Positions 1 through 6,707 of a DNA stretch of 9,870 bases are shown piece after piece. How positions within the stretch are numbered: position 1 is the first letter of the stretch; each line of letters opens with the position of its first letter. The stretch is from Ectothiorhodospiraceae bacterium (lineage in GTDB: Bacteria; Pseudomonadota; Gammaproteobacteria; Thiohalomonadales; Thiohalomonadaceae): assembly GCA_007125455.1 (NCBI GenBank), contig SLDE01000063.1, positions 1 to 9,870 on the forward strand. The letters are read 5' to 3'. The notes beneath the pieces were generated by a model. That model was given only the letters and a program-made list of their open reading frames with translations. It did no database searches and had not been told where the DNA came from. The position numbers and the translations under genes were made by a program.

Positions 1-106
1 CATCGGCACTTTCATTGAACAGGGCGTAATAAAGTTGTCCCTGTGCATCGAGCGGCGGCTCGCTGGCGGCACCCTGTTCGGTGCGGGGCCGGGTATCTTC
101 GACCAT
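1..106 (-). CDS. Partial unknown ORF, N-terminal 35 codons, coupled to the upstream gene
   Basis: On the minus strand an ATG at 106-104 overlaps the TGA of the upstream gene (TGATG), and the frame stays open for 35 codons to the window edge. The visible product begins MVEDTRPRTEQGAASEPP and continues LDAQGQLYYALFNESAD. The first part is polar, rich in Pro, Glu and Ala and looks disordered; the second part may start a folded domain. The one-base stop/start overlap is typical of translational coupling and is the main reason to believe it. I do not recognise the family, and the rest of the gene lies outside the window. Since only a short stretch is open, chance cannot be excluded. Confidence 0.5.
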   Translation of the reverse strand, partial: MVEDTRPRTEQGAASEPPLDAQGQLYYALFNESAD

Positions 107-468
107 CACGACTCCACTCCTTGCTGTATGCCACCCTCACGCCATTCTTCGACCAGTGCTCTTACCTTGCTGTCGAGAGTAAGCATGATTTGTTTGATGA
201 AGTCACCATGTTCCACGCATCGAATTCCGAAGTAAGGCCAGCGATGGCGGCGATGCGTCGGGGCAGGCTGAGTACTTCGTCCATCCTCGATCATTGACTT
301 TAGCAGTGCTTCGTTTTCGGCCGATGGGCCGAGGAACCAGGCCGCCGGTTCCATCATCGCTCCGGTATCCCGGCATATATCGGGTACACCGCGGATGTGG
401 CCCACGGCCAATTTGCCGTTGTTATCGCGCTTTATTTGTTGTTGGTTAAACAGCCGGGGCAGCTTCAT
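106..468 (-). CDS. Hypothetical protein, 120 aa, family uncertain
   Basis: The ORF starts at ATG 468-466, preceded on the minus strand by a strong AGGGAGGT ribosome binding site ten bases upstream, and ends in a TGATG junction with the next gene. Both signs favour a real translated gene. The first half contains AAWFLGPSAENEALLKSMI, which resembles the N-terminal region of some group II pyridoxal-phosphate decarboxylases (my recollection of the 'WFLGPKAEN' type motif). The second half (HRRHRWPYFGIRCVEHGDF, then KVRALVEEWREGG) does not look like the continuation of such an enzyme. At 120 aa it lacks the PLP-lysine domain. It could therefore be a remnant of a longer gene or a distinct small protein. 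It contains no signal peptide or membrane segment. Function is left open. Confidence 0.55.
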   Translation of the reverse strand: MKLPRLFNQQQIKRDNNGKLAVGHIRGVPDICRDTGAMMEPAAWFLGPSAENEALLKSMIEDGRSTQPAPTHRRHRWPYFGIRCVEHGDFIKQIMLTLDSKVRALVEEWREGGIQQGVES

Positions 469-547
469 GGGTTGGTGACCTCCCTATCGTGTGGTTGCGA
501 GGACGACGCTATTTGCTTGTTGTTTTTATGGTCTTTGCACGTTTCAC

Positions 548-577
548 AATATACACCTGTGTGTGTGACAAAAACAA
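548..577 (-). promoter_or_regulatory. Possible sigma-70 promoter for the 468-1 gene pair
   Basis: Read on the minus strand, TTGTTT (577-572) and TATATT (553-548) are separated by 18 bases. They lie about 80 bases upstream of the ATG at 468. The -10 is good and the -35 weak. The gap 469-605 holds nothing else apart from the weak hairpin described next. No experimental evidence is available. Confidence 0.3.
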
Positions 578-592
578 ACCCTCCCCCAAGGG
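570..592 (-). terminator. Weak terminator-like hairpin after lnt
   Basis: Just past the lnt stop codon the minus strand reads CCCT, a six-base loop TGGGGG, AGGG, then TTTGTTTTT. The T-rich tract is convincing but the stem is only four base pairs, so this may be a poor terminator or chance. It overlaps the putative promoter of the next gene. Confidence 0.25.
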
Positions 593-605
593 CTAGACGA
601 GGCGC

Positions 606-2177
606 TCAGTTGCTCTGCTTGTGTTGTCTCGGGCGTGTGCGTGACTGCCGTCCGGCCAGCAGGGCGGCGAGGATCAGCAGGGCCATCAACCCCAGTGTGC
701 CCAGGTTGCCGGTACGCACATAGGGGGTGGCCCCATGCATGGGCTGTACCTGGCCGCTGACGGTGTCGATCTCGAACTGGCGGCTGCGTGCCTGGATGCG
801 GCCGCGTTCGTCGATAATGGCGGAGATCCCGTTGGTGGTGGCGCGCAGCATCGGGCGGGCGGTTTCCAGGGCACGCATGCGTGAGATCTGCAGGTGTTGG
901 TGGGGGGCCAGGGAGTTGCCGTACCAGGCGTTGTTACTGCCATTGACCAACAGGGTGGCCTCGGGCAAAAAGTCGATCATCTCCTCACCAAAGGCATCTT
1001 CGTAGCAGACCGTGGCGGCGATGGGTTGCCCGGCGGCCCGTAGCAGTGTTTGGTGGCGTTCGCCGGGGGAGAAGCTGGACATTGGGGTGTCGAAGAATTC
1101 GGTCAGCCCGCGCAGCAGCCCCTCCAGCGGGATGAATTCGCCAAACGGTACCAGGTGGCGCTTGCTGTAAAAGGCCTGTGCGCTGCCCAGGCTCATCATG
1201 GTGGTGTAGTAGCGCACCCCGTCGTCGTCCAGTAATGGGACACCGAGGATCAGATCGGTGTTGCTGGCCCGTGCTGCCTCCGCCAGCGGCTGGAAGAACG
1301 CCTCTTCGATACTGTGATAGAACACCGTGACCGCATTCTCGGGCCAGATGATCAAGTCGCTGTGCTCCATGTGTTGGTGGGTCAGCGATTCATAGCGCAG
1401 TAGCCCCTTCCAGATCATCTCCCCATCCCAGCGGGTGATCTGCGGCACGTTGCCCTGGATCAGGGTGACTTGCAGTGGTTCATCGACAGGCTGACTCCAC
1501 GACACGCCCTTGAGCCATTGCCCGCCGCCCCAGACCAGCAGCAGCGCCAGGCTGGCCGCGAGGATATGGCGATGGCGCTGGCGCGACTGCCATTGCCACA
1601 ATAGCAGTGCCGCGCTGAAGGCGGTGAGCAGGGAGATACCGTAAACACCCAGGATAGGGGCGTAGCCCGCCAGTGGACTGTCGACCTGGCTGTAGCCCAG
1701 GTTGAGCCAGGGAAAGCCGGTGAGAAACCAGCCGCGAAACCACTCGCCCAGGGTCCATAGGGCGGGTAGCCACAACAGGGTTTGCCGTGTGCCATGGATG
1801 GCGAGGCGCTGCGCACCGAAGCGGAGTAGCCAGCCGAGCAGGGCAGGCACCAGTGCCAGTACCAGTACGAACAGGGCGGTGAGCAATACGGCCACGGCAG
1901 CGGGGGAGCCGCCGTAGACATGGATCGCCACATAGACCCAGGAGACCCCTACCCCGAACTGGCCCAGGCCGAAGGCCAGGCCGTAGCCGAAGGCCTGTTT
2001 TGGTGTGGCCTGCTGCCACAGGTAAAACAGCGGGATAATGGCCGCTACGGCCAGTGGCCAAAACGATATCGGTGCAAAGGCCAGTGGCAGCAGGGCACCG
2101 CAGAGGAGTAGCAGGAGCTGGGCTTGCCAGGGCTTGAGCGGGGAGGGGGGCATGGTGGGCGGCTGTCGGGAGGCCAT
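606..2177 (-). CDS. lnt: Apolipoprotein N-acyltransferase
   Basis: Lnt is an inner-membrane enzyme that transfers a third acyl chain from phospholipid to the N-terminal cysteine of apolipoproteins, the last step of lipoprotein maturation. From ATG 2177 the product is 523 aa, close to the 512 aa of E. coli. Residues 20-225 hold several hydrophobic segments and a final one lies near 490-508, with a nitrilase domain between (about 235-470). The catalytic triad is visible: Glu280 in LIIWPENA, Lys339 in FYSKRHLVPFGEF, Cys391 in ATVCYEDAFGE, plus the conserved NGSNNAWYGNS stretch. The frame is open 53 codons further upstream, but that stretch lies inside corC, so I chose the ATG one base after the corC stop (TGAGATG). 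A second ATG at 2153 is possible; neither has a clear Shine-Dalgarno, suggesting translational coupling to corC. It is the last gene of the operon. Confidence 0.96.
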   Translation of the reverse strand: MASRQPPTMPPSPLKPWQAQLLLLLCGALLPLAFAPISFWPLAVAAIIPLFYLWQQATPKQAFGYGLAFGLGQFGVGVSWVYVAIHVYGGSPAAVAVLLTALFVLVLALVPALLGWLLRFGAQRLAIHGTRQTLLWLPALWTLGEWFRGWFLTGFPWLNLGYSQVDSPLAGYAPILGVYGISLLTAFSAALLLWQWQSRQRHRHILAASLALLLVWGGGQWLKGVSWSQPVDEPLQVTLIQGNVPQITRWDGEMIWKGLLRYESLTHQHMEHSDLIIWPENAVTVFYHSIEEAFFQPLAEAARASNTDLILGVPLLDDDGVRYYTTMMSLGSAQAFYSKRHLVPFGEFIPLEGLLRGLTEFFDTPMSSFSPGERHQTLLRAAGQPIAATVCYEDAFGEEMIDFLPEATLLVNGSNNAWYGNSLAPHQHLQISRMRALETARPMLRATTNGISAIIDERGRIQARSRQFEIDTVSGQVQPMHGATPYVRTGNLGTLGLMALLILAALLAGRQSRTRPRQHKQSN

Positions 2178-2178
2178 C

Positions 2179-3045
2179 TCAGTCGGCTTGATCGGCGGGG
2201 TGGTCCTGCGGCGCTTCGTCTTCCTCCGGGGCCGGACAGACCTCCAGCAGGTAGATGCGTCGGTTGTCGGCCCGTTGTACGGTGAAGCGCAGGCCGTCCA
2301 TGTCGATCTGTTCGCCGCGTTTGGGCATGTGGCCAAAGGCGCTCATCAACAGCCCGCCAATGGTATCGAACTCCTCGTCGCTGTAGCTGGTGCGAAAGTG
2401 TTCGTTGAACTCGTCGATGGGGGTTAGTGCGCGCACACTGAAACAGCCTGGGGCGGCGGGAAGGATATCGCTTTCGTCCTCCATATCGTGCTCGTCTTCG
2501 ATCTCGCCGACGATCTGTTCCAGCACATCCTCGATGGTCACCAGGCCGGCCACGCCGCCGTATTCGTCCACCACGATGGCCATGTGGTTATGGCTGGTCT
2601 GAAACTCGCGCAGCAGCACGTTGAGGCGCTTGCTTTCGGGGATGATCATCGCCGGGCGCAGGATCTCGCGGATGTCGAAGCTGCTATTGTCGCTGCTGGC
2701 GACGAAGGGCAGCAGGTCCTTGGCGAGGATGATCCCCAATACCTCGTCGCGGTTTTCGCCGATCACCGGGAAGCGGGAGTGGGCTGATTCGATGATCACC
2801 GGCAGGAACTCTTCCAGGCTGGCCTCGCGATCGATCACATCCATCTGGGAGCGGGGGATCATGATGTCGCGTACCTGGATCTCGGAGACCGTCATCACCC
2901 CTTCGATCATGTTGATCGCATCGAGGTCGATGAGGTTGCGCTGTTGGGCATCCTGCAGCAGTTGCAGGAGCTGGTCCTTGTCCTTGGGTTCTGACTGGAG
3001 GATCTGGGCGATGCGCTCCAGCCAGCTACTTCGGTCTTCGCTCAT
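2179..3045 (-). CDS. corC: CorC/YbeX family CBS-domain protein
   Basis: This 288 aa protein belongs to the HlyC/CorC family, linked to magnesium and cobalt efflux and, as YbeX in E. coli, to ribosome maturation. Residues 1-50 form a charged helical N-terminus, the CBS pair spans about 55-180 (RDIMIPRSQMDVID; RFPVIGENRDEVLGI; MAIVVDEYGGVAGLVTIED), and the CorC_HlyC transporter-associated domain about 196-270 (DTIGGLLMSAFGHMPKRGE). No membrane segment precedes the CBS pair, so it is the soluble CorC type rather than a CNNM-like transporter. The C-terminal 18 residues are acidic and disordered-looking. It begins 12 bases after the ybeY stop and ends one base before the lnt start. An NTP-sensing partner role is known for CBS pairs; the exact ligand is not evident here. 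Confidence 0.93.
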   Translation of the reverse strand: MSEDRSSWLERIAQILQSEPKDKDQLLQLLQDAQQRNLIDLDAINMIEGVMTVSEIQVRDIMIPRSQMDVIDREASLEEFLPVIIESAHSRFPVIGENRDEVLGIILAKDLLPFVASSDNSSFDIREILRPAMIIPESKRLNVLLREFQTSHNHMAIVVDEYGGVAGLVTIEDVLEQIVGEIEDEHDMEDESDILPAAPGCFSVRALTPIDEFNEHFRTSYSDEEFDTIGGLLMSAFGHMPKRGEQIDMDGLRFTVQRADNRRIYLLEVCPAPEEDEAPQDHPADQAD

Positions 3046-3057
3046 GGGAGAGAGGTC

Positions 3058-3501
3058 TCATTGATACGGGTTGGCATAGCCTAGGGCAGCGAGCAGGTGG
3101 ATTTCAAGCCCTTCCATCTGTTCGGCTTCGTGGTCGGCGATATGATCGTGGCCTAATAGGTGTAGGCAGCCGTGGATCACCATGTGGGCCCAGTGGGCGG
3201 CCAGTGGTTTGTCTTGCTCCTGGGCCTCGCGCGCGACCACCGCCGCGCAGATCACCACATCACCCAACAGCGGCAGCGTCAGTCCGGGCGGGGCCTCAAA
3301 AGGGAAGCTGAGCACATTGGTGGGGTAGTCCTTGCCGCGATAGTCGCGGTTGAGCTGTTGGATCTCCGCCTCATCGACGATGCGAATGGTCAGCTCGGCA
3401 TCCTCTGGCTGGCCTGCTAGCGCGACGCCCGCCCAGCGCTCCAGCTCCGCCTCGCTGGGCAGGTTTGGGGCATTCGATGCAATCTGCAGATCCAGAATCA
3501 T
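3058..3501 (-). CDS. ybeY: Endoribonuclease YbeY
   Basis: YbeY is a zinc-dependent single-strand endoribonuclease acting in 16S rRNA 3'-end maturation and late 70S quality control. The 147 aa product has the family signature HGCLHLLGHDH, with the three zinc-binding histidines at 110, 114 and 120, and the conserved YRGKDYPTNVLSFPFE segment including Arg55. Length matches the family (about 150 aa). The start ATG at 3501 has no recognisable Shine-Dalgarno: the bases upstream are GTTGAAAAA, and the inverted-repeat element at 3505-3628 begins three bases away. In E. coli ybeZ and ybeY are almost contiguous, so a 130-base gap here is unusual and may weaken or reshape initiation. Confidence 0.95.
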   Translation of the reverse strand: MILDLQIASNAPNLPSEAELERWAGVALAGQPEDAELTIRIVDEAEIQQLNRDYRGKDYPTNVLSFPFEAPPGLTLPLLGDVVICAAVVAREAQEQDKPLAAHWAHMVIHGCLHLLGHDHIADHEAEQMEGLEIHLLAALGYANPYQ

Positions 3502-3504
3502 TTT

Positions 3505-3628
3505 TTCAACGCAGAGGTCGCAGAGGACGCGGAGAATGACAGGGAAGCGAACATATTTCTGAATGATGCCGTTGGTTTGGGTATATATCCATCAACAGAT
3601 TGATTACCTCTGCGGACTCTGTGTTGAA
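3505..3628. repeat. Inverted-repeat element filling the phoH-ybeY gap
   Basis: The left arm (3505-3527) reads TTCAA, CGCAGAGGT, CGCAGAGGA; the right arm (3606-3628) read on the minus strand is TTCAA, CACAGAGTC, CGCAGAGGT. The arms match at 19 of 23 positions by my count and face each other across 78 bases. The left arm continues with a third related 9-mer (CGCGGAGAA, to 3536). The element lies between the phoH stop (3632) and ybeY start (3501), with three bases to spare on each side. It resembles dispersed 'CGCAGAGG' repeats I recall from intergenic regions of environmental bacteria. In the operon mRNA it could fold as a long hairpin. Confidence 0.75.
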
Positions 3629-3631
3629 GAT

Positions 3632-4603
3632 TCATTCTTTACGATCAAACTGGTCATACGCACCGACGATGCGCTGTACCAGCGGGTGGCGCACCACGTC
3701 TTTGGCGAGGAAGAAGGTGAAGCTGATCCCGTCCACGTCCTTGAGTACCTCGATCACCTGGCGTAGCCCGGAGGAGGCACCGCGAGGCAGGTCGACCTGG
3801 GTGACATCGCCAGTGATCACGGCGGTGGAGCCGAAGCCGATGCGGGTGAGAAACATCTTCATCTGCTCGGGGGTGGTGTTCTGTGCCTCATCGAGGATGA
3901 TGAAGGCCTCGTTGAGGGTACGCCCACGCATATAGGCCAGCGGGGCGACCTCGATCACGTTGCGCTCGATGAGTTTTGCCACCCGTTCGAAGCCGAGCAT
4001 CTCGTACAGGGCATCGTAGAGCGGACGCAGATAGGGATCGACCTTCTGCGCCAGATCCCCCGGTAGAAAGCCCAGCTTTTCACCGGCCTCCACCGCCGGG
4101 CGGGTGAGGATCACTCGGCGTACCTTATCGCTCTCCAGGGCCTCCACCGCGCAGGCCACCGCCAGGTAGGTCTTGCCGGTGCCGGCCGGGCCAACACCAA
4201 AGTTGATGTCGTGGGTGGTGATGTTGTGCAGGTATTTGGACTGATTCGGTCCGCGCCCCTTCACCACCCCGCGTTTGGTGCGGATGATCACCTCGGGCAG
4301 ATCCTTGTGCTCCTCTTCCAGTAGCGCCTCGACGCCGGACTCCTGCAGGTAGAGGTGTACCCGGCTGGGGCTGAGGGCCTCTGAGGCGGAAACCCGATAG
4401 AGGTCCTCCAACACCACTGCTGTGGCCTTCACCGACTCACTATCGCCGATGATGCGAAAGCGGTTGCCGCGATTGTTGATCTCAACCCCCAAGCGGCGCT
4501 CGATCTGGCGCAGGTGTTCGTCCAGTTGGCCACACAGATTCGCCAGGCGGAGGTTGTCGACCGGTTCGAGCTCTAGGTCCAGACTGTCAGCTGTTTCGTT
4601 CAT
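3632..4603 (-). CDS. phoH: PhoH-family ATPase (YbeZ)
   Basis: YbeZ/PhoH-like proteins are cytoplasmic P-loop ATPases related to the N-terminal half of superfamily 1 helicases; YbeZ is known to interact with YbeY and is proposed to act in rRNA processing. In the 323 aa product an N-terminal RNA-binding-like region (about 15-95) precedes the ATPase domain (about 115-315). Walker A is GPAGTGKT at 138-145 and Walker B FIILDEAQN at 234-242 (Asp238, Glu239); LTRPAVEAGEKLGFLPGD and VITGDVTQVDLPRG are further family motifs. The start has a weak GGGG at a short spacing. The protein ends shortly after the core (AYDQFDRKE), lacking the longer basic or acidic tail of some homologues; the inverted repeat begins right after its stop, so the 3' end may have been trimmed by that insertion (inference). 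Confidence 0.94.
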   Translation of the reverse strand: MNETADSLDLELEPVDNLRLANLCGQLDEHLRQIERRLGVEINNRGNRFRIIGDSESVKATAVVLEDLYRVSASEALSPSRVHLYLQESGVEALLEEEHKDLPEVIIRTKRGVVKGRGPNQSKYLHNITTHDINFGVGPAGTGKTYLAVACAVEALESDKVRRVILTRPAVEAGEKLGFLPGDLAQKVDPYLRPLYDALYEMLGFERVAKLIERNVIEVAPLAYMRGRTLNEAFIILDEAQNTTPEQMKMFLTRIGFGSTAVITGDVTQVDLPRGASSGLRQVIEVLKDVDGISFTFFLAKDVVRHPLVQRIVGAYDQFDRKE

Positions 4604-4632
4604 ATAACCCCAGATGGAAGACTTAAAGATGA

Positions 4633-4673
4633 AAGTGGCAAGAAGTGGACTTATCGCTTGTCACTTGCCACTT
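4633..4673. repeat. Inverted repeat in the miaB-phoH gap
   Basis: AAGTGGCAAG at 4633-4642 is the exact reverse complement of CTTGCCACTT at 4664-4673, with 21 bases between. Extra partial copies of the AAGTG / CACTT unit lie inside. The right arm stops one base before the miaB stop codon (TAA, 4677-4675). Translated, this type of sequence gives the 'KWQVTSDK' pattern that I recall as a frequent spurious ORF from dispersed intergenic repeats. It could fold as an RNA hairpin between miaB and phoH; no T-run follows, so a terminator is unlikely. Confidence 0.6.
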
Positions 4674-4674
4674 G

Positions 4675-5997
4675 TTACTGCAGTAATTCACCGCGCAGGG
4701 AGTTGGGCAGGGCCTCGGTGATGCGCACCTTGACGAACTGCCCCACCAGGGCCAGATCGCCGGGCAGGTTGACCACGCGGTTGTTCTCTGTGCGCCCGGC
4801 GATCTCGCTGGCATCCTTGCGTGAGGGGCCTTCCACCAGGATGGTCTGCACGCTGCCCACCATCGCCTCGCTGATGGCGCGAGCCTGGCGGTTGATGGTC
4901 TCCTGCAGGCGCGCCAGTCGGGCCTTTTTGACCTCCAGTGGCACATCATCGGGCAGGCTGGCGGCCGGGGTACCGGGACGCGGGCTGTAGATAAAGCTGA
5001 AGCTCTGGTCGAAACCGATCGCTTCAATCAGCGTCATGGTGGCCTCGAAGTCGGCCTCGGTCTCGCCGGGGAAGCCGATGATAAAGTCGGACGAGATACA
5101 GATATCCGGGCGCTGCTCGCGCAGGCGGCGGATGATCGCCTTGTATTCCAGCGCGGTGTGGCCGCGCTTCATGAGTGCCAGGATACGGTCGGAGCCGGAT
5201 TGCACCGGCAGGTGCAGGAAGCTCACCAGCTCGGGCACCTCGCCGTAGCAGCGGATCAGGCTGTCGGACATCTCGATGGGGTGAGAGGTGGTGTAACGGA
5301 TCCGCTCAATGCCATCGATGGCGGCGATGTAGTGGATCAGCAGGGCCAGATCGGCCATGTCACCTTCGTGGGTGGTGCCGCGGTAGGCATTGACGTTCTG
5401 CCCCAGCAGGTTCACCTCACGCACCCCCTGGGCGGCCAGCCCGGCCACCTCGGCGATCACATCATCGAACGGACGGCTAACCTCTTCGCCACGGGTATAG
5501 GGCACCACGCAGAAGGTGCAATACTTGGAGCAGCCCTCCATGATCGAGATATAGGCGCTGGGGCCATCCATTTTTTGCTCGGGCAGGTGGTCAAATTTCT
5601 CAATCTCCGGGAAGGAGACATCCACCACCCCACGGCGGTGTGCCGTCACCTCACCCAGCATCTGTGGCAGGCGGTGCAGGGTCTGGGGGCCGAACACCAC
5701 ATCGACGAAGGGCGCGCGGGTACGGATCGCCTCCCCCTCCTGACTGGCCACGCAACCGCCGACCCCGATGATGATCTCGGGATTCTTCTCCTTCAGCGGC
5801 TTCCACATCCCCAGCTGGGAAAAGACCTTCTCCTGCGCCTTCTCGCGCACACTGCAGGTGTTGAGCAGCAGCACATCGGCCTGTTCCGGGCTATCGACCA
5901 CCTCCAGGCCGCAGGCGACCCCGAGCGCATCCGCCATACGGGCGGAGTCGTACTCGTTCATCTGACAGCCAAAGGTCTTGATGTATACAGCGCGCAT
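4675..5997 (-). CDS. miaB: tRNA-2-methylthio-N6-dimethylallyladenosine synthase
   Basis: MiaB is a radical SAM methylthiotransferase that converts i6A37 to ms2i6A37 in tRNAs reading codons starting with U, using two [4Fe-4S] clusters. The 440 aa product has the family layout: UPF0004 domain (about 2-120) with cluster cysteines 11 (KTFGCQMNEYDS), 48 (LLNTCSVREKA) and 82 (GVGGCVASQEG); radical SAM domain (about 145-375) with Cys156, Cys160 and Cys163 in MEGCSKYCTFCVVPYTRG; and a C-terminal TRAM domain (about 378-439). The start ATG at 5997 has a good AGGAAGAG ribosome binding site. It is the first gene of the leftward run. All expected catalytic residues are present. Confidence 0.97.
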   Translation of the reverse strand: MRAVYIKTFGCQMNEYDSARMADALGVACGLEVVDSPEQADVLLLNTCSVREKAQEKVFSQLGMWKPLKEKNPEIIIGVGGCVASQEGEAIRTRAPFVDVVFGPQTLHRLPQMLGEVTAHRRGVVDVSFPEIEKFDHLPEQKMDGPSAYISIMEGCSKYCTFCVVPYTRGEEVSRPFDDVIAEVAGLAAQGVREVNLLGQNVNAYRGTTHEGDMADLALLIHYIAAIDGIERIRYTTSHPIEMSDSLIRCYGEVPELVSFLHLPVQSGSDRILALMKRGHTALEYKAIIRRLREQRPDICISSDFIIGFPGETEADFEATMTLIEAIGFDQSFSFIYSPRPGTPAASLPDDVPLEVKKARLARLQETINRQARAISEAMVGSVQTILVEGPSRKDASEIAGRTENNRVVNLPGDLALVGQFVKVRITEALPNSLRGELLQ

Positions 5998-6027
5998 GGC
6001 TCTTCCTGGGGTTGAAGGGAACCGGGC

Positions 6028-6056
6028 ATTTTACGCCACTAGTGAGATAGGTGGAA
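6028..6056 (-). promoter_or_regulatory. Possible promoter upstream of miaB
   Basis: On the minus strand a good -10 hexamer, TAAAAT (6033-6028), lies about 30 bases before the miaB ATG. At 17-base spacing the -35 region is TTCCAC (6056-6051), a poor match. If real, it would separate the miaB operon from the toxin gene ending at 6064. Confidence 0.25.
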
Positions 6057-6063
6057 GGGGCGA

Positions 6064-6357
6064 TCAGAGCGGGTAGTCCAGTTCCCGTTGATGTCGGATG
6101 GCGAGGATGCGAACCTGAGAGATACTCGGCACGAAGCGATAGAGGGCGACATAGCCATCCTTGCCAAAGGAGATGACCAGTTCGCGAATCTCCCCCTCAA
6201 TGCGTCGACCCATCAGCGGATGGGCTTGCAGGATGTCAATGGCACTGGTGATCGTGGTGACTGCATTCAGCGCAGCAGCGGGATTTTGTTGCCGCAGAAA
6301 TGCCACGGCTCGTTCAAGGTTATTGAGTGCATTGGGCGAGTAGACTATTTTTGCCAA
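6064..6357 (-). CDS. ParE/RelE-type toxin of a type II toxin-antitoxin module
   Basis: The 97 aa product matches the RelE/ParE (plasmid stabilisation) toxin fold: an N-terminal helical pair (NALNNLERAVAFLRQQNP, then AVTTITSAIDILQAHP), a GRRIEGEIRELVISFG segment, and C-terminal strands GYVALYRF and VRILAIRHQRELDY. The RELV...GYVALYR...ILAIRHQRE pattern is typical of the ParE branch, whose members poison DNA gyrase; the RelE branch cleaves mRNA instead, and sequence alone does not settle the target. The start is TTG at 6357, inside the last codons of the antitoxin gene, giving a 13-base overlap and probable coupled translation. No ATG is available near the family's expected N-terminus. Confidence 0.88.
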   Translation of the reverse strand: MAKIVYSPNALNNLERAVAFLRQQNPAAALNAVTTITSAIDILQAHPLMGRRIEGEIRELVISFGKDGYVALYRFVPSISQVRILAIRHQRELDYPL

Positions 6358-6629
6358 GGATCGGGCCTGTTTATAGTTTCGCCATTGGCCAGTTGCTGCA
6401 ACCAGCGGTGTACATCCTCGGCCTGATACACCTCGCCGCCCTCCTCAATGGCACGATCTGCCTCAAGCGCCTCCTGTACGAAGGTATAAAGTTTTTCTTC
6501 TCGGCTGACTTCCCGCTCCAGAGCCTCAACCATGAGATTGTGGGGGCTGCGTCGGGTTAGTGTGGCAAGGCGCTGGATGCGGGCCTTGAGTTCAGGAGAG
6601 ATCTTTACCGAGGTTGAGACGATCGACAT
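6345..6629 (-). CDS. Ribbon-helix-helix (CopG-type) antitoxin
   Basis: The 94 aa protein starts with a ribbon-helix-helix DNA-binding domain (residues 1-45): strand STSVKISPEL, helix KARIQRLATLTRR, then SPHNLMVEALEREVSREEK. The remainder (46-94) is acidic and helical, suited to wrapping the toxin, and ends at RPDPWQK. Antitoxins of this class neutralise the cognate toxin and repress their own promoter. The ATG at 6629 has GAGG eight bases upstream. It is first in the pair, the usual order for parDE-like modules. The promoter and candidate operator repeats lie directly upstream. Confidence 0.88.
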   Translation of the reverse strand: MSIVSTSVKISPELKARIQRLATLTRRSPHNLMVEALEREVSREEKLYTFVQEALEADRAIEEGGEVYQAEDVHRWLQQLANGETINRPDPWQK

Positions 6630-6646
6630 GCAGGGGCCCTCAATGG

Positions 6647-6688
6647 CTTGGTAGTCTGATTGTAGTACCTGCGCGTCTTGGTAATCAA
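6647..6688 (-). promoter_or_regulatory. Promoter and candidate operator of the toxin-antitoxin pair
   Basis: On the minus strand TTGATT (6688-6683) and TACAAT (6664-6659) are 18 bases apart, a good sigma-70 promoter ending about 30 bases before the antitoxin ATG. A direct repeat CTTGGTARTC (plus-strand reading) occurs at 6647-6656 and 6677-6686, exactly 30 bases apart, so both copies would lie on the same DNA face. One overlaps the -35 hexamer and the other the expected start site. This placement fits autorepression by the ribbon-helix-helix antitoxin (inference). Confidence 0.55.
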
Positions 6689-6707
6689 GAGACCAGCCCG
6701 TGTCCCA

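Noticed and set aside
397..723. Plus-strand frame across the gap after lnt
   Set aside because: It covers the start of one minus-strand gene and the end of lnt, has no ribosome binding site and gives an Arg/Ser/Cys-rich product.
2178..2336. Longer N-terminal version of Lnt starting at 2336
   Set aside because: The extra 53 codons overlap the conserved end of corC and give a Thr/Arg/Cys-rich sequence with no similarity to Lnt.
3505..3536. CRISPR-like short repeats at 3505-3536 and 7619-7650
   Set aside because: The units are 8-9 bases in direct tandem without spacers, and no cas genes are present.
4604..4674. Rho-independent terminator between miaB and phoH
   Set aside because: A hairpin exists, but no T-run follows on the minus strand, and the gene order argues for continued transcription.
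5158..6015. Open frame of 285 codons on the plus strand opposite miaB
   Set aside because: It is antisense to a fully intact MiaB with all cluster cysteines; the translated product is low-complexity in His, Gly and Leu, as expected for a GC-rich shadow frame.
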